Of a stretch of 64,000 nucleotides of DNA, positions 10,322-21,333 are shown piece by piece; position 1 is the first letter of the stretch; every line of letters starts with the position of its first letter. A program made the position numbers and the translations under genes. Below the pieces are notes generated by a model. That model worked only from the letters and a program-made list of their open reading frames with translations. It was not told where the DNA came from and made no database searches. Location of the stretch: assembly GCA_025435555.1 (NCBI GenBank), contig JAIWWG010000025.1:186001-250000 (forward strand). Reading direction: 5' to 3'. This stretch comes from Chytriomyces cf. hyalinus JEL632 (taxonomy: Eukaryota; Chytridiomycota; Chytridiomycetes; Chytridiales; Chytriomycetaceae).

Positions 10322-13300
10322 ATGATGGGTCTGGGACACAGTGAACTCGCGCAGCTTATAAGGACCATGATATCCGAGAGCCGGAAGGAGAGAGAGGCAG
10401 AGGCAGAGAATGGGCACGACGATGAAGCGACATGTGGAGAACGGATGGATCTGCAGACAGCTGAGCCCCATCTGCCCATTGCGCTCGTGACCCGTCTTGT
10501 GGAACGCGCATTCGCTACGAACCTCATTCACAGCATTCTGGCTCCAAATACTTCTCCTTCAAGAAGACATGTTAAACGCACGTTGGCGCACGTGGCATTT
10601 TTTCAGAATCAGGTCGGTTTGCTGATGGTTGCAAACATTTACTTCCTTTATTTACATCATGAATTCTTCTCCTTCCTCTTTTTTGTTGTGACCACGCTCA
10701 TACAGTTCATGACGTGTAATCCGCTGGCCACGCTATCCGTCGATGAATGTCACCAACTTTTGGCATCCGCCATCGAGGCAACTATTCAGTCACCCACCTC
10801 GATCTCACCAGCGCCTGCGATTTTATCTGATTCCACATCACATTCACCCGATTCATCTCTTCACTCCGCTGCATTACCCTCTTCGCGCATTCCGCGTCCA
10901 GTCTCTTCGAATCTTACTGGAACTCAACCTGCACACAATTCAAGGTCCTCAAGCCCTCCGTTAAAGAACTTGATCTCATCACCGTCGAAAGTACGTGTCT
11001 GTCAAATATTCTTATTCTACCTGTTCTTGGGGTTGGAAACTTAAGTTCAAAATCCCGCCCCCCAAAAAAACAACCTTCAGACTGCGGATACTCTTTGGAA
11101 CAGCAGTCCTCCGCGATCATTTTTCCGCCCAGAAGTTGCTTCTGACGCCGATGATTTGCATCAGCATACCCCTTTCGGTGGGCTTGTCGGCTACCACACA
11201 AGTTCCAAAACGAACCCGTTTTCGGGTGATCGCTCGATCTCGGAACCAATTCCACCTCACTTCCAGCAACCATCAGCAAGATCAGTCTCAGTTCCTGAAA
11301 CGCCGTATTCTCAACTGAACGATCAACATCAACATCCGTCCGATACATGGTACACTCCGCCGGGCCGAACACAGTTGTTTTTTGAGTCTCAGTCTGTCCA
11401 CAAGCATCTGCAATATTCCGGCAACAATAATCAGCTTTCTGAAGGAGACCGTTCATCTCCTGCATTGTTCGATAAACACAATTTGCATGCACCATCTGAT
11501 CTCGTCGGAGAACAATCGCGGCAGCAACAACCGGACGTGTTCTACACTCCTGTCGGAACTCCGTCAACAGCTGTAGTAGGTACACCTGCTGGGGGCACAA
11601 CGAATGCATATCCATTATTTGCATCGGGCGGCGTTCCTCGCGGAATGGCAGCTGCATCTCCCGCATTAAAACTGAAAATGTCTGCGGCTGCGCAAAGAAT
11701 ATCGGGTGTATCTGGGCCACCTATGAAAAGCCCAAGCTCGCGCGGGCCGAAAATGAGACAACAGCAGCAAGCGGCTACCCGGTCTAGTCAGTTATTCCAC
11801 TCGTTACTGAATGAAACCGCACCTCCGAGCATGCTTCTTGAAGACGATGATGACGATGCGGCTGTTGAATCTTCAAGCAGATCTCCTCTTGCAGGGATGG
11901 GGAGCAAAAATCCATTCCAACAGCGGCAAGATTCCATTCAGGAAAATTGCGAAGAATATGAGGAAGACACTGAAGATTCAAGACTTCTGTGTGCTGAAGA
12001 CATGCCGCTTTATTTGGAGCAGCTTAGTAGCCCCATTACTGGCGCACAATCGCTTCATGGTGATGAAGATGCCGGTGAAGTCCATGAAGCTGAAGGAACT
12101 GAAAATGACATCAATGGGTCTGTAGACTGCACTGGTTTTGTGCTGTTGGAAGAATCGGAGGGCAGACAAAACTCTGGCAGCTTGGGCTTGCGCAGCAGCA
12201 CGGGTTTCTTCCAACAACGGGCAAGTTCGGCAGCATGTAGCATTGACGACAAATCGCAGTTTGATGGCGAATTGCTTGTGGCGAGGAGAAGCCAAAGTAG
12301 CCAGAATAATGGGAGTGTAATGAAACATATGACCCTCGCACAAGAGATGGAGCATCAGAGTAGGAATGCGGAAGCTTGGGAAGGGAATGGGGTAGGTCTT
12401 GGTGGTGTGTTCGGTGCCAATGAAGTCATGACCAAAGAGGTGAGCTGGAGGACATTTGAACCAATTCTGCGGATTTTTGACTGTCTCTCTCTTTTAAGGA
12501 ATTTGATCTCAACACCATTATTACGAATCTTCGTCGTCAACTGCACACTATGGGTAAAAAGTACGAAACACTGAAGCAAGAGAACGAATCGCGGATTGAA
12601 CAGTTGACGGGCGATGTGAAATCACTTCGCAATGCGAAGAGAAATATGAGCCATAGGCAAGGAAGTCTTGAGAGTGGGATGTCTATGTCGGAATCAGAGA
12701 ATGGCGGCGGCTGTGGTAGTCTGAAACTGGGAGGAAGCACATCGAGTGCATCTGGCACATCTCTGGGAGTCGCTTTGAGGAAGCCTCATGCTGAAGATCT
12801 TGACTATGTAAGCCGATACACTTTTATGTGCTGAGTTAAGATGTGCTGACACGTGCTGTGAACTATTTCAGCTGGAAAGCGAAGTGCATCGTTTGAACAA
12901 GGAATTGACCTCTTCCCGACAACTGAACAAAAAAGTTCGCTCGCAATTGGATAACCGAAACGATGAGCTTCGAAAACAATCGGATGAAATGGATGAAAAA
13001 GATACTTTTATCCGCAATTTGGAATTTCGCCTTGAAGTGTTCGACAAGGAAGTTAAAAAGGTGTGTCATCTTTTGCTGTTTGAGCTGTTTTTTTCTTCTT
13101 TGACTCATTCTTTGAACATTCTTTTCACGCACTAGAAAACCGATGAAAGTTCTTCTCTAGTGCAACTCGTCCATCAATTACAAAATGACTTGGTTCTCAG
13201 CGCAACGGCTGTGGCAAATCTGACGGATGACAACAAACGGCTTTCGGGAGAAAACTTGAGCCTTAAAAAAAATATGAAGGAAATTATGACGAGTTTGAAC

Positions 13301-15673
13301 GTCGAGGAAGATGAAGATTCCCCAGCCTTGAACGCCATAGTATGTTATCCTGGAGATGTAAGTGTCAAAAGTAAATGATAGCCCGAGATTCGCTCCCTTG
13401 TTAATGACTTTCCCCATAAAATCCAGAGTTTGCTGCACGAACTTGAAAATAGCGGTCATCCAAACACTAGCACGCTCGATTCTTCAAGCTCTTTCCTCGC
13501 ATCTAAGCAAGGCGTCATCACACGCGAAGAAGGGATGCAAACCGAACCTCCTAAAACCTGCACAATGGGCAGTCAGCATAAAGTGGAAGAGTGGACAAAG
13601 TCTCAAGGAACTCAGGGCTCATCTGCCATTCTGACTGTTGATACGGGAATTCAAGCGGAAGAAAAAATGCGTGTGGCCGTCATCCAGACAAGCCCGGTTG
13701 ATGTGGTTCATGTGGCTGTAGGCGCCAAAATAGTGGAAACGAGTCGCGAAATTAGTGTCCAAACTGAAAATCTTGCATTCTTGGAGGAGAGCGAGCACGT
13801 TTGTGTGCTTGATTTCCAGCCCGTGATCACTTCGGTGTATGGCGTTCAAACAGACAGCCACGAGGCTGCTACAAAAGAGGTTCAGACAGAAAATGTGCGT
13901 ACTGAGGGTTCAGATGTAGGAACCGACGTTTGCGATTTGATTTGCGGTGACACTGTCTCTGTCCAGACAGAAATGTTTGAGACCGTGGACTTGGGAAGCC
14001 AGACCGTCTGGGAATATGAATCGTGTGGAGTCCAAGTTGGAGTCGAATCTGTGTCGTGCGAAGTGCAGACGGTTGTGAATGAGATGACATCTTCTGTGTC
14101 TCAAACAGAAGTGTTTAGCTTTAAGAGCATCTGGGCGCAGACCGACGGAACAGAAATTACCTCGACTAAAGTTCAAACTGAAACGGGACCACCTGCGGCA
14201 GTGTCCGTGCAAACTGAAACTGTTGAGGTTATCCAAATGGAGTGTCAAACCGATGCACGGATCGAAATCAGCAGTTTTTCTCAAACCGACGAGCCAAAGC
14301 GCAATTCGCAGCTGCTTCAGACAGATGCGCCATGTTTAATCGAGACCCCTGTTCAAACCAATGGTGCGCCGCCAGTAGTGGTCGCGTCTATGCAAACAGA
14401 TTCAGGGCATGCTGCTATTTCATGCGGTGTCCAGGTTGGAAGCGTTGTTGACGTGGAGCAGGAAGGTCGTGGTGTTCAAACGGAGTCTGTTGCCTGTGTG
14501 ACAAAAGCGTTTGGAATCCTTACGCGTGGGTGGGGTGTGCAGACAAAGTTGCGGTACGAGGATCTGGATCTGTTGGAATCCGACGTTGACCGCTTTGAAG
14601 CGCGCTGTTTGGAACTTGAAGATCAGTTAAAGGCTTTGGACGGCGAAGGTAAAATTTTCAATTGTCCATCTGCCTTGATTGAGACTTATCAACTTCTTGG
14701 ATGATTTCCAGGTGAACAAATCACTCATTTGAAAGAAGAGTTGGTCGCACTTGAAGGCACTTGTGTAAGGCGTTTTTCATTGCCTTTCTTATCCTGATTC
14801 GTCTGACCGTCGTATCTTCTTTTTACAAAGTTTGAACTGCGCGCTCAACTTGCTTCCGCCGAAGAAAGCGTTTCCGATGTCCAACGGCAATTCAAACTTC
14901 GAAAGCATTTTGACTCCGAACGTGACCGATGGATTCAAAAGCTTAAAACGCAGGTTCAAGATTACGAAACTGTGCTGGGTGATGCTCGAAAAGGTGAGTC
15001 TTCATTAATTTGGATTTACTTTTGTTCTAAAAGTTCTGTGAAATCTTCAGTGGTTGAGGATCGGATGGCGGTCGAAAGCACGTTGTTGACTCGACTTCAA
15101 AAACTCGAATCTATGTGGAAGGAAGCATGCGAACAGCTTAAACATTCGGAGCAGGCTCGTCATGCCGCAGAAGAGGTTTTAAAAAATCCGAAAATCTTTC
15201 GATGAATTTTCCTAAGAAACCGTCCCTTTAGAAACTGGCCATGCAAAATATGCTGGACGTCTCATTAGCCACGTTGAACTCTCAAGTCATCAACGGTAAA
15301 CATTGCAGAAAAGCAAGATATTACTCCATACTGATACATGTTTACTCTCACAGATATACCTGGCGGTATTGAAGATTGGACAGATGACGAATTCAGTCGG
15401 CAATTAGTTCCTGACTCAAAATCTGTCCGAAAATGCGTTTCTTATTCGAGATCCGTTCTTGGTTACGCTGTTCCTGCCTATGCCGTGGTTGCACTCCTCG
15501 CGATTGCTTTATGGAGCCAGTATTCATTCAAGGCACTTCCCTGCACCGACAGTGTGATTCTATCAGACAGAAGGGATGTCGGGTTTATTGAGCGGATTCT
15601 TGATCCAGTTGTGCAACTGGAAGTATTTTTAAGGAATCCGAATTTGGACGGAAGAGATGTGATGCCGCAATGA
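10322..15673 (+). CDS. Tail-anchored coiled-coil protein with LC8-like VQT(E/D) motif array
   Basis: Twelve exons give about 1533 residues (10322-10612, 10706-10990, 11081-12439, 12499-12807, 12872-13060, 13136-13357, 13427-14648, 14712-14764, 14831-14993, 15051-15175, 15232-15295, 15354-15673). The parts in order are an unrecognised N-terminus, a long Ser/Pro/Gln-rich low-complexity region, coiled coil (12.5-13.3 kb), an array of about 21 QT motifs (13.5-14.55 kb), more coiled coil, one membrane helix (AVPAYAVVALLAIALW) and a tail of about 55 residues. The QT motifs (GVQTD, SVQTE, GVQVG) look like LC8/DYNLL dynein light-chain binding sites. I infer a membrane-anchored, LC8-stiffened scaffold at the nuclear envelope, basal body or an organelle. 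Two calls are uncertain: intron 10613-10705 (93 nt, in frame, donor gtcggt) and the donor at 13340 or 13358. I recognise no orthologue. Confidence 0.75.
13532..14548 (+). repeat. Array of ~21 LC8-like QT motifs, mostly 12-residue period
   Basis: Within one exon, 19 QT dipeptides and two QV variants (GVQVG) occur in about 339 residues, from GMQTE (13532) to GVQTK (14534). Between 13841 and about 14401 the distance from one Q to the next is usually exactly 12 residues (36 bp), occasionally 11 or 13. The preferred context is V-Q-T-(E/D). The residues between motifs are not conserved, so only the motif and its spacing are kept. That pattern points to selection for evenly spaced binding sites rather than recent DNA duplication. 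Confidence 0.85.
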
Positions 15674-15877
15674 TCTCCAAGCTTCTATTTTATACTTCTT
15701 TAATACTTGTGTTTCCTTTTCTTTTACTTTTTTGTTGCGGTTCTGTAGTATTATTTTTCTTAGAGGTATTTATCGTGCTTGTATTGATTTGCGAAGATTT
15801 GATCGAATGCCATTAAGCTTATGATGAACTGCTACTTCATTCTTCATGAAAACGGGACATGGTCCGATGGGAAGGGG

Positions 15878-16795
15878 TCATTCTTCGTCGTCGCTGCTGC
15901 TGTCAGCCGGCCTCCACCGATCCTCCTCAGCCACTTCATCGCTGTCATCCTCCGTCTCCATTCCATAATCGTCATACCTGACAAGCGCATGACTGATGAG
16001 CACTTTCATCCGTTTGTTTTTTGCCAGCTTGCCCTTGACATCCTTCATAGTCAGTCGCGTCTTCCCAAGAAGCAAGTCTTCTAAAATTCGCAGATTTGAA
16101 AGTTCCTGCGGTAAAGGTCCTACAAGATCATTTGCGGCCAAATCCAGCATCAGGAGTTTCGTGAGACGTCCGATTGATTTTGGTACAAGTCCGGACAATT
16201 TGTTGTTGTCGAGCGACAAGGTTTCAAGCGAGATCAAGCCGCCAATTTGTTCTGGGATCGGTCCAACGAGCCGATTATGACTTAAAATGAGCTCGCGTAA
16301 ACATACTAGATTGCCAATTTCGACTGGCAAAGGCCCTTCGATCGAGTTATGCGCGAGGTTGAGCACAGCCAAATTTGTAAGCTGCCCCATCTCCGAAGGG
16401 ATACATCCGCCAATGTGATTATCAGCCAGAATGACAATTCGAAGAGGCAGTTTCCCAATTGCCTTTGGAATTTGACCCGTAAGGGGAGGATCCGGCGACC
16501 ATTCAAGCTCCTCAATGACACCCAAGCCAAACGCCAAAAACGCGTTCTGGAAACTGACGGGCCAACTAAACCACAACCGATCGAATGCGCTCACAGAGTG
16601 GTGCTCGGTGCGCATGCTTTGGGTGATGGCGCGGTTTAGGCATTGTCGTGCAAAGTCGGGGTGTCGAAGACACTCATCGATGCGCTTGCAAAGTCGTCGG
16701 TATCGAAGCACCTGGTCAGGACCTATCCAACTGAATAATGCGCACAGGACTTCGGTTGGGAGTTTGTTTTGCAGAATTGGTGCGGTGTCGTTCAT
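15878..16795 (-). CDS. F-box-like protein with plant-type leucine-rich repeats
   Basis: Single exon, 305 residues. The first ATG is at 16795; the frame extends two non-ATG codons further. The N-terminus (LPTEVLCALFSWIGPDQVLR) fits an F-box, the Skp1-binding motif of SCF ubiquitin ligases. Residues about 105-255 carry six or so repeats of the L..L.L..N.l.G.iP..ig.L type, best known from plant receptor kinases (for example NNKLSGLVPKSIGRLTKL). The C-terminus is acidic and Ser/Asp-rich. No membrane helix or kinase is present. The likely role is substrate capture for ubiquitination, as an inference from domain order. The F-box call is less certain than the LRR. Confidence 0.75.
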   Translation of the reverse strand: MNDTAPILQNKLPTEVLCALFSWIGPDQVLRYRRLCKRIDECLRHPDFARQCLNRAITQSMRTEHHSVSAFDRLWFSWPVSFQNAFLAFGLGVIEELEWSPDPPLTGQIPKAIGKLPLRIVILADNHIGGCIPSEMGQLTNLAVLNLAHNSIEGPLPVEIGNLVCLRELILSHNRLVGPIPEQIGGLISLETLSLDNNKLSGLVPKSIGRLTKLLMLDLAANDLVGPLPQELSNLRILEDLLLGKTRLTMKDVKGKLAKNKRMKVLISHALVRYDDYGMETEDDSDEVAEEDRWRPADSSSDDEE

Positions 16796-16811
16796 CAACA
16801 ATTTTTACGTG

Positions 16812-16836
<25 letters not shown>
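16812..16836. repeat. 25-nt homopolymeric T tract
   Basis: A run of 25 T lies in the 90-bp gap between the LRR gene start (16795) and the stop of the G alpha gene (16886). Read on the minus strand, it is poly(A) just upstream of the LRR start. It may act as a nucleosome-depleting poly(dA:dT) promoter element. Its exact length could be affected by sequencing error. Confidence 0.7.
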
Positions 16837-16842
<6 letters not shown>

Positions 16843-16885
16843 TCACTGAAAGTTGTTTTCTTCTCTTTTTAAAACACATACAGTA

Positions 16886-18476
16886 TCATAGACCTGCTTT
16901 GGTTAAGTTTCCTCTGTCAATCCAATTCAAAAGTGAGAAAGAGTCGCGTTTAGTTTCCATGTTTGAAGAGTGCACGATCAACAGAAGAAAACGCACCTCA
17001 AAATGCTGTGATTTACGATGGCTAATACAGCCTTAATCTGCTTTGTATCTGTCGCCCATGTGAAATGGAGGTAAATACTTTTTTCCGGAAACAGATTCAG
17101 CGCAATAAAACGTGATGCAAAATATTCGGAGCCAGCCTCATATGAGTTTGGTCCTGGATGGCGTAAGTTAGTATGCCACGTTGCTGCCATGGGTAAAATT
17201 GCTGTATAAGACGCTCACCTTGGTATGCTGGAAAATACTGCGAGATTGGAGTTTTCTCCAGCTTTTCTTTGAAGAGGTCAATTTTGTTCATGAATACGAT
17301 CATCTCCGTCATTTTGAACAACGGATGGTTGCAGATGGAATCAAAAAGATTCATAGATTCAACCACTGGCGAACTTCATGAGTAACAGAATACTGCACGC
17401 AAGTTGAGGGCAACTCACTTCGATTCGTGGAGCTATCCTCGAGACAGACTTGATCATATGAGCTTATAGCAACGAGATAGATGATTGCGTCCACATCATC
17501 AAAGTACGGAGCCCATTTCTTCCGCTCTCCTCGCTGCCCTCCGACATCGAAGATCCGAAAGAGTTTCTTCTCCACTAAAATCTTTGTTTCTGTCACGGTC
17601 GTGGTCATTTGACGTGTATTCAGAATATCCTGCTCGGTGGGGTTATAGTCCGGCTGGCAAACCTCTTTTGCGCGATTAAGAAAGCTGCATTTTATACATC
17701 AGTTCGATCAGCAGTTGGAAGCGTCCAAAGTAGAATGAAGATACTTACTAAGCACAGCAATCCACCAGCTGAAACTCATTGGCTCGTGCGTAGCAGTACT
17801 GAATGCCGCTATCCTTCCAGACAACCTCAACAGCATCGACGATTTCGTTAGGAAGAGTCTCGCCGGGGGAAATTCCGAAACTCATATCGAATCCTTTCAC
17901 AATTGCGGACGCTTCAGGACCCGGCCCAGTTTGTTTATATCGTCCCCCAACTTTCCTATACATTTTAGCTGCATACTTGGCGAGTGGATTTTCAATCTTG
18001 GGTATCTCGCTTTCTATTAGCGCATTTCTGTCCGAGAACTTGCGACTCTGCTCAGGTTCGTACTCAGACTCGTTTTCGCAGACTTCTTCTGCGGACCCAC
18101 GCTCATCCCGCACTTTGTCGTCATCTCCAAGCGCGTTGTCATCATCGTCAAACTCCTCTGCTGCAGGGAGGGGGAGGTTTGGGTCGAAGCCAAACGGGAT
18201 TCTGAGCATGTCCATCGCGTTGATGAGACTCAGTGTGCAAGTCATGACGTTCGTTAGAATAGTCGTCCGGAAGGCAGTCTTTTCGTTCTGCGTGTACCCG
18301 TCTCCGTAAATCAGCTTGAACTGTTTGAGTACGGTGGATTTGCCCGTTTCACCGGGCCCCAGTAACAGCAGCTTTATGTTTTGCTGACTGTTTTTCTGTT
18401 CAGCTTTCAGCTGATTATCAATCTCTTTGCTTGCCGCCACTGCTGCTGCAGATTCTGCCGATCCACAGTTGCCCAT
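16886..18476 (-). CDS. Heterotrimeric G-protein alpha subunit, copy 1
   Basis: Five exons (18476-17749, 17684-17419, 17365-17219, 17153-16997, 16913-16886) give 441 residues. MGNCGS carries the N-myristoylation glycine and a palmitoylatable Cys. The P-loop is GPGETGKST. Switch I keeps the catalytic Arg and Mg-binding Thr (NTRQMTTTVTE), switch II is DVGGQRGERKKW with the catalytic Gln, and the base motif is FMNKIDL. The usual TCAT motif reads TWAT. A tiny last exon gives the receptor-contacting tail GNLTKAGL. The helical domain has an insertion of about 70 residues, very rich in Asp/Glu. The protein should couple GPCRs to effectors such as cyclase. It is divergent to copy 2, and their shared introns show a duplication. 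Confidence 0.93.
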
Positions 18477-18992
18477 CTAATTCCCGGCTGTTCTTGACGG
18501 TTCCTCTTGTTTTCTTTTTTTGAGGCGGTGGGTTAGTTCGCGTTCTTTGAGAATGGCTCTGGGTGAGATTACGAAAGAGGGGCGATGGCTCTCTGCTGGT
18601 GCTGCTGCGAGGGAGGGAGAGGGAAGATGTCGCGGCGGAGTGAGTGTGTCTTTGGAGATAGAAAAACTGGTTGCGGAAGGTGGAAGTGGAACAATCAATT
18701 TTTTTTTTTTTTTTATGCTCCCTTGTTCCAAAAACAGAAGTTTTGGAAGCCTCAGAAAAAAAAAAGGAAGTGTGGCCCCGTTCGAGACAATATCAAATCT
18801 CGTCGAACTAGCACAAAAGAGATTCACACAGCGCACCAACACACCCAACGCACCCACACACCCGCGCAAACGCGTATATCTCGTCTACAACGGAGAAGCA
18901 ACTTCCCGCCGCAACCTTCCCCACGCCGCCGCTGCGAATAGAGAAACCGGCTTTGAAACCTGTACGCGTTTGCTGATCTCGAGTCATAGAAG
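18477..18992. promoter_or_regulatory. Shared 516-bp divergent promoter region of two G alpha genes
   Basis: The region lies between the two oppositely oriented G alpha start codons (18476 on minus, 18993 on plus). It contains a poly-T run (about 18699-18714), a purine-rich block near 18753-18770 and a CA-rich stretch (18830-18862). No specific factor site can be named. The arrangement implies possible co-regulation of both genes. Confidence 0.6.
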
Positions 18993-20787
18993 ATGGGGAA
19001 CTGTGCCTCAGGAAACTCGAAAGAAGATGTCGCGGCTGCTGTCCAGGCCGTCCAGCAGAGCAAGGACATTGACAAACAATTGAAGAAAGAGGAGGAGGCG
19101 AACTTGGATACCGCAAAGCTACTACTGCTAGGTAACAGTATGATCAGAGGCTGAAGCATCTCTAAACAAAATCTTCCCGGCTCAATAAACAATAGGGACC
19201 GGTGAAACGGGAAAGTCAACGATTCTGAAGCAAATGAGGCTGATCCACGGCGTCATATTTACTGAAGATGAACACATCGGATTCAGATCAGCCATCTTTA
19301 TGAACGTTATAACCTGCGCGAAAAGCCTGATACACGCCATGGACACTCTCAAGATTCCGTACGGCTTTATACCTCTTCCGGCTCCTCCGCATCAGGAGGT
19401 TTCCGACCCCACAGACTCGGATGGCGAAAAAAGGGCAACACAAACGGGAGAAACATCTGCAAGTGGTTCTGATTCAGAAAGGAAAAACTCTAAAGATACA
19501 CCTGCCGACGAACTGGCCATATCAAATCCAGCAGACGACGACGATGACACACCCAAAACTGTCCTGAAAAATGATCCTTCAGCAGTGGCCGCCAGGGACG
19601 CCTACGCAAATATCAATCCAGAAACTGGTCAAGTGGGGCCCGTTCCTGATGCTGCAGCAGTGATACGCGGAGTGAATATTAGATTTGGTTTTGTGAAGGG
19701 CGAAACTCTACCGTCGCACATTATTGACGCTGTTAAGGTCATCTGGAAAGACTCGGGCGTTCAATACTGCTATACCAGAGCAAACGAGTACCAGTTGATT
19801 GATTGCTGTTCTTAGTGAGTCTTTTTTTTACCAAAAACTTCGCTTTATTTTTTATATTCAGCGCGCAATGTTGACCGTGACTAACTCCTCCTACTATACG
19901 CAGTTTTTTGAATGATATCGACCGTGTTTGCCATCCGGACTACATGCCCACTGAGCAAGACATATTAAATGCACGCATGATGACGACAGCGATCACAGAG
20001 ACAAAGTTTGAGGTACAAGGGGTCACGTTCAGAGTGTTTGATGTCGGAGGTCAGCGAAGCCAGCGGAAAAAATGGGCGCCATACTTTGACGATGTCCGGG
20101 CAATCATTTATTTGGTGGCAATGAACTCATATGACCAAGTATGTTTCGAGGACAGTTCTGCAAACAGGAGTAAGTCTTATCTTTCTTCATGCTTTTATCT
20201 TCCGGCCCTGCCCGATGGGAACTCTGAACTGATCGCCGTGTCTTTTTCTCCACAGTGACCGAGTCTCTGAACGTCTTCAAATCAATGTGTAATCACCCCA
20301 TGTTTAAGACAACAGCCGTCATTCTGTTCATGAACAAAATCGACCTCTTTCGATCTAAACTGGAGCACGCCATGATTGAAGATTATTTCCCAGAGTTTCA
20401 AGGTGAGTTCGTAAAACCATTTTCCGCCCCTTGTCCCCATTGCCACCCTGCCGCAAATATTCCCATCTTGTTGACGCGTAATTTCGTGGTCCATCTGCCT
20501 TTTTTTTTTCCTAGGCCCGAATACCTACGAGCGAGGCTCGGAATTCTTTGCCCGCCAATTCCTATCACTGAATAAAAACCCGGAAAAGAAAATCTACGTA
20601 CATTTCACATGGGCAACGGACACGAAACAAATCAAGAAGATTCTAACAATGGTCAACGAAATCATTCTCAGGTAAAAAAAAAAAAAATACTCATCCCTCA
20701 TCCTGCCCCTCTTCTAACCGAAAATATCAAACAAACTACCAAAAACCACAACCCAGTGCAAATATGGCCTCAATCGGGTTAATGTGA
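18993..20787 (+). CDS. Heterotrimeric G-protein alpha subunit, copy 2
   Basis: Six exons (18993-19131, 19196-19814, 19904-20169, 20256-20402, 20515-20671, 20757-20787) give 452 residues. MGNCAS again carries lipidation sites. The P-loop TGETGKST is split by an intron that copy 1 lacks. Switch I is NARMMTTAITE, switch II DVGGQRSQRKKW, the base motif FMNKIDL, and the TCAT position reads TWAT. The tail ANMASIGLM is coded by a 31-nt last exon. The helical domain carries a Ser/Asp-rich insertion of about 75 residues. The remaining introns sit at the same codons as in copy 1, so the pair is a gene duplication with sequence divergence at the receptor-facing tail. It should bind GTP and signal from GPCRs. 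Confidence 0.93.
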
Positions 20788-21333
20788 TGCCAACAAAGTA
20801 TCTGGGGGGGATTCTATGGAAGCTGGGGAGGTGTTGGGGCATCGGGAGGGGGTGGGCGTGGTTAGGCATGGTTTGCTTTGAATTGAGAGTTTCCACTTTT
20901 TCAACTTGACAATTGCTGTGGGAGTTGCAATTCAAATTTTTGAACTTTTCTGTAATTACAGAGCAATGAAGAAAACTTAACTATTTAAATATCCCGCGCG
21001 CGTTTTCATTTTGGGAATGTATCTTCTTTTTTTGTTTTTTTCTTTCTTCTAATTCTCATGTGCGCGTTGCTTCGTCAGAAAATGCACTTCACACCCTTGT
21101 CCTTGTGTTCACAGTAACGCATCTTGGCATTCGACAAGTCATATTGATAACATCCACATTTTTACTGAACCGCACACACAATCCAAAAAAATGTCGGTAA
21201 ACCTCTAAAAAAACGGCCATAGAAAGCAAAAAGATGGGCGATATATCTGTGTATCAAAAAAAAAATGAGAAAAGCAAAACAATAAAACAACACGGGGGGT
21301 AAGTGCTATGCGAGTTTGGGATGGGGGGAAAAC
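20788..21333. other. Intergenic region between convergent genes
   Basis: The G alpha copy 2 and anoctamin genes converge here. The region has T-rich and A-rich tracts (for example around 21025-21045 and 21258-21267) and AATAAA-like sites, consistent with two 3' UTRs. No gene is seen. Confidence 0.5.

Noticed and set aside
10613-10705. Internal membrane helix in the coiled-coil protein
   Set aside because: This in-frame 93-nt stretch has a pyrimidine-rich end and CAG, so it is more likely an intron than a TM segment. RNA data would settle it.
10914-11720. 268-codon minus-strand frame
   Set aside because: It is antisense to the Ser/Pro/Gln-rich part of the coiled-coil gene, has no domain and no plausible splice partners.
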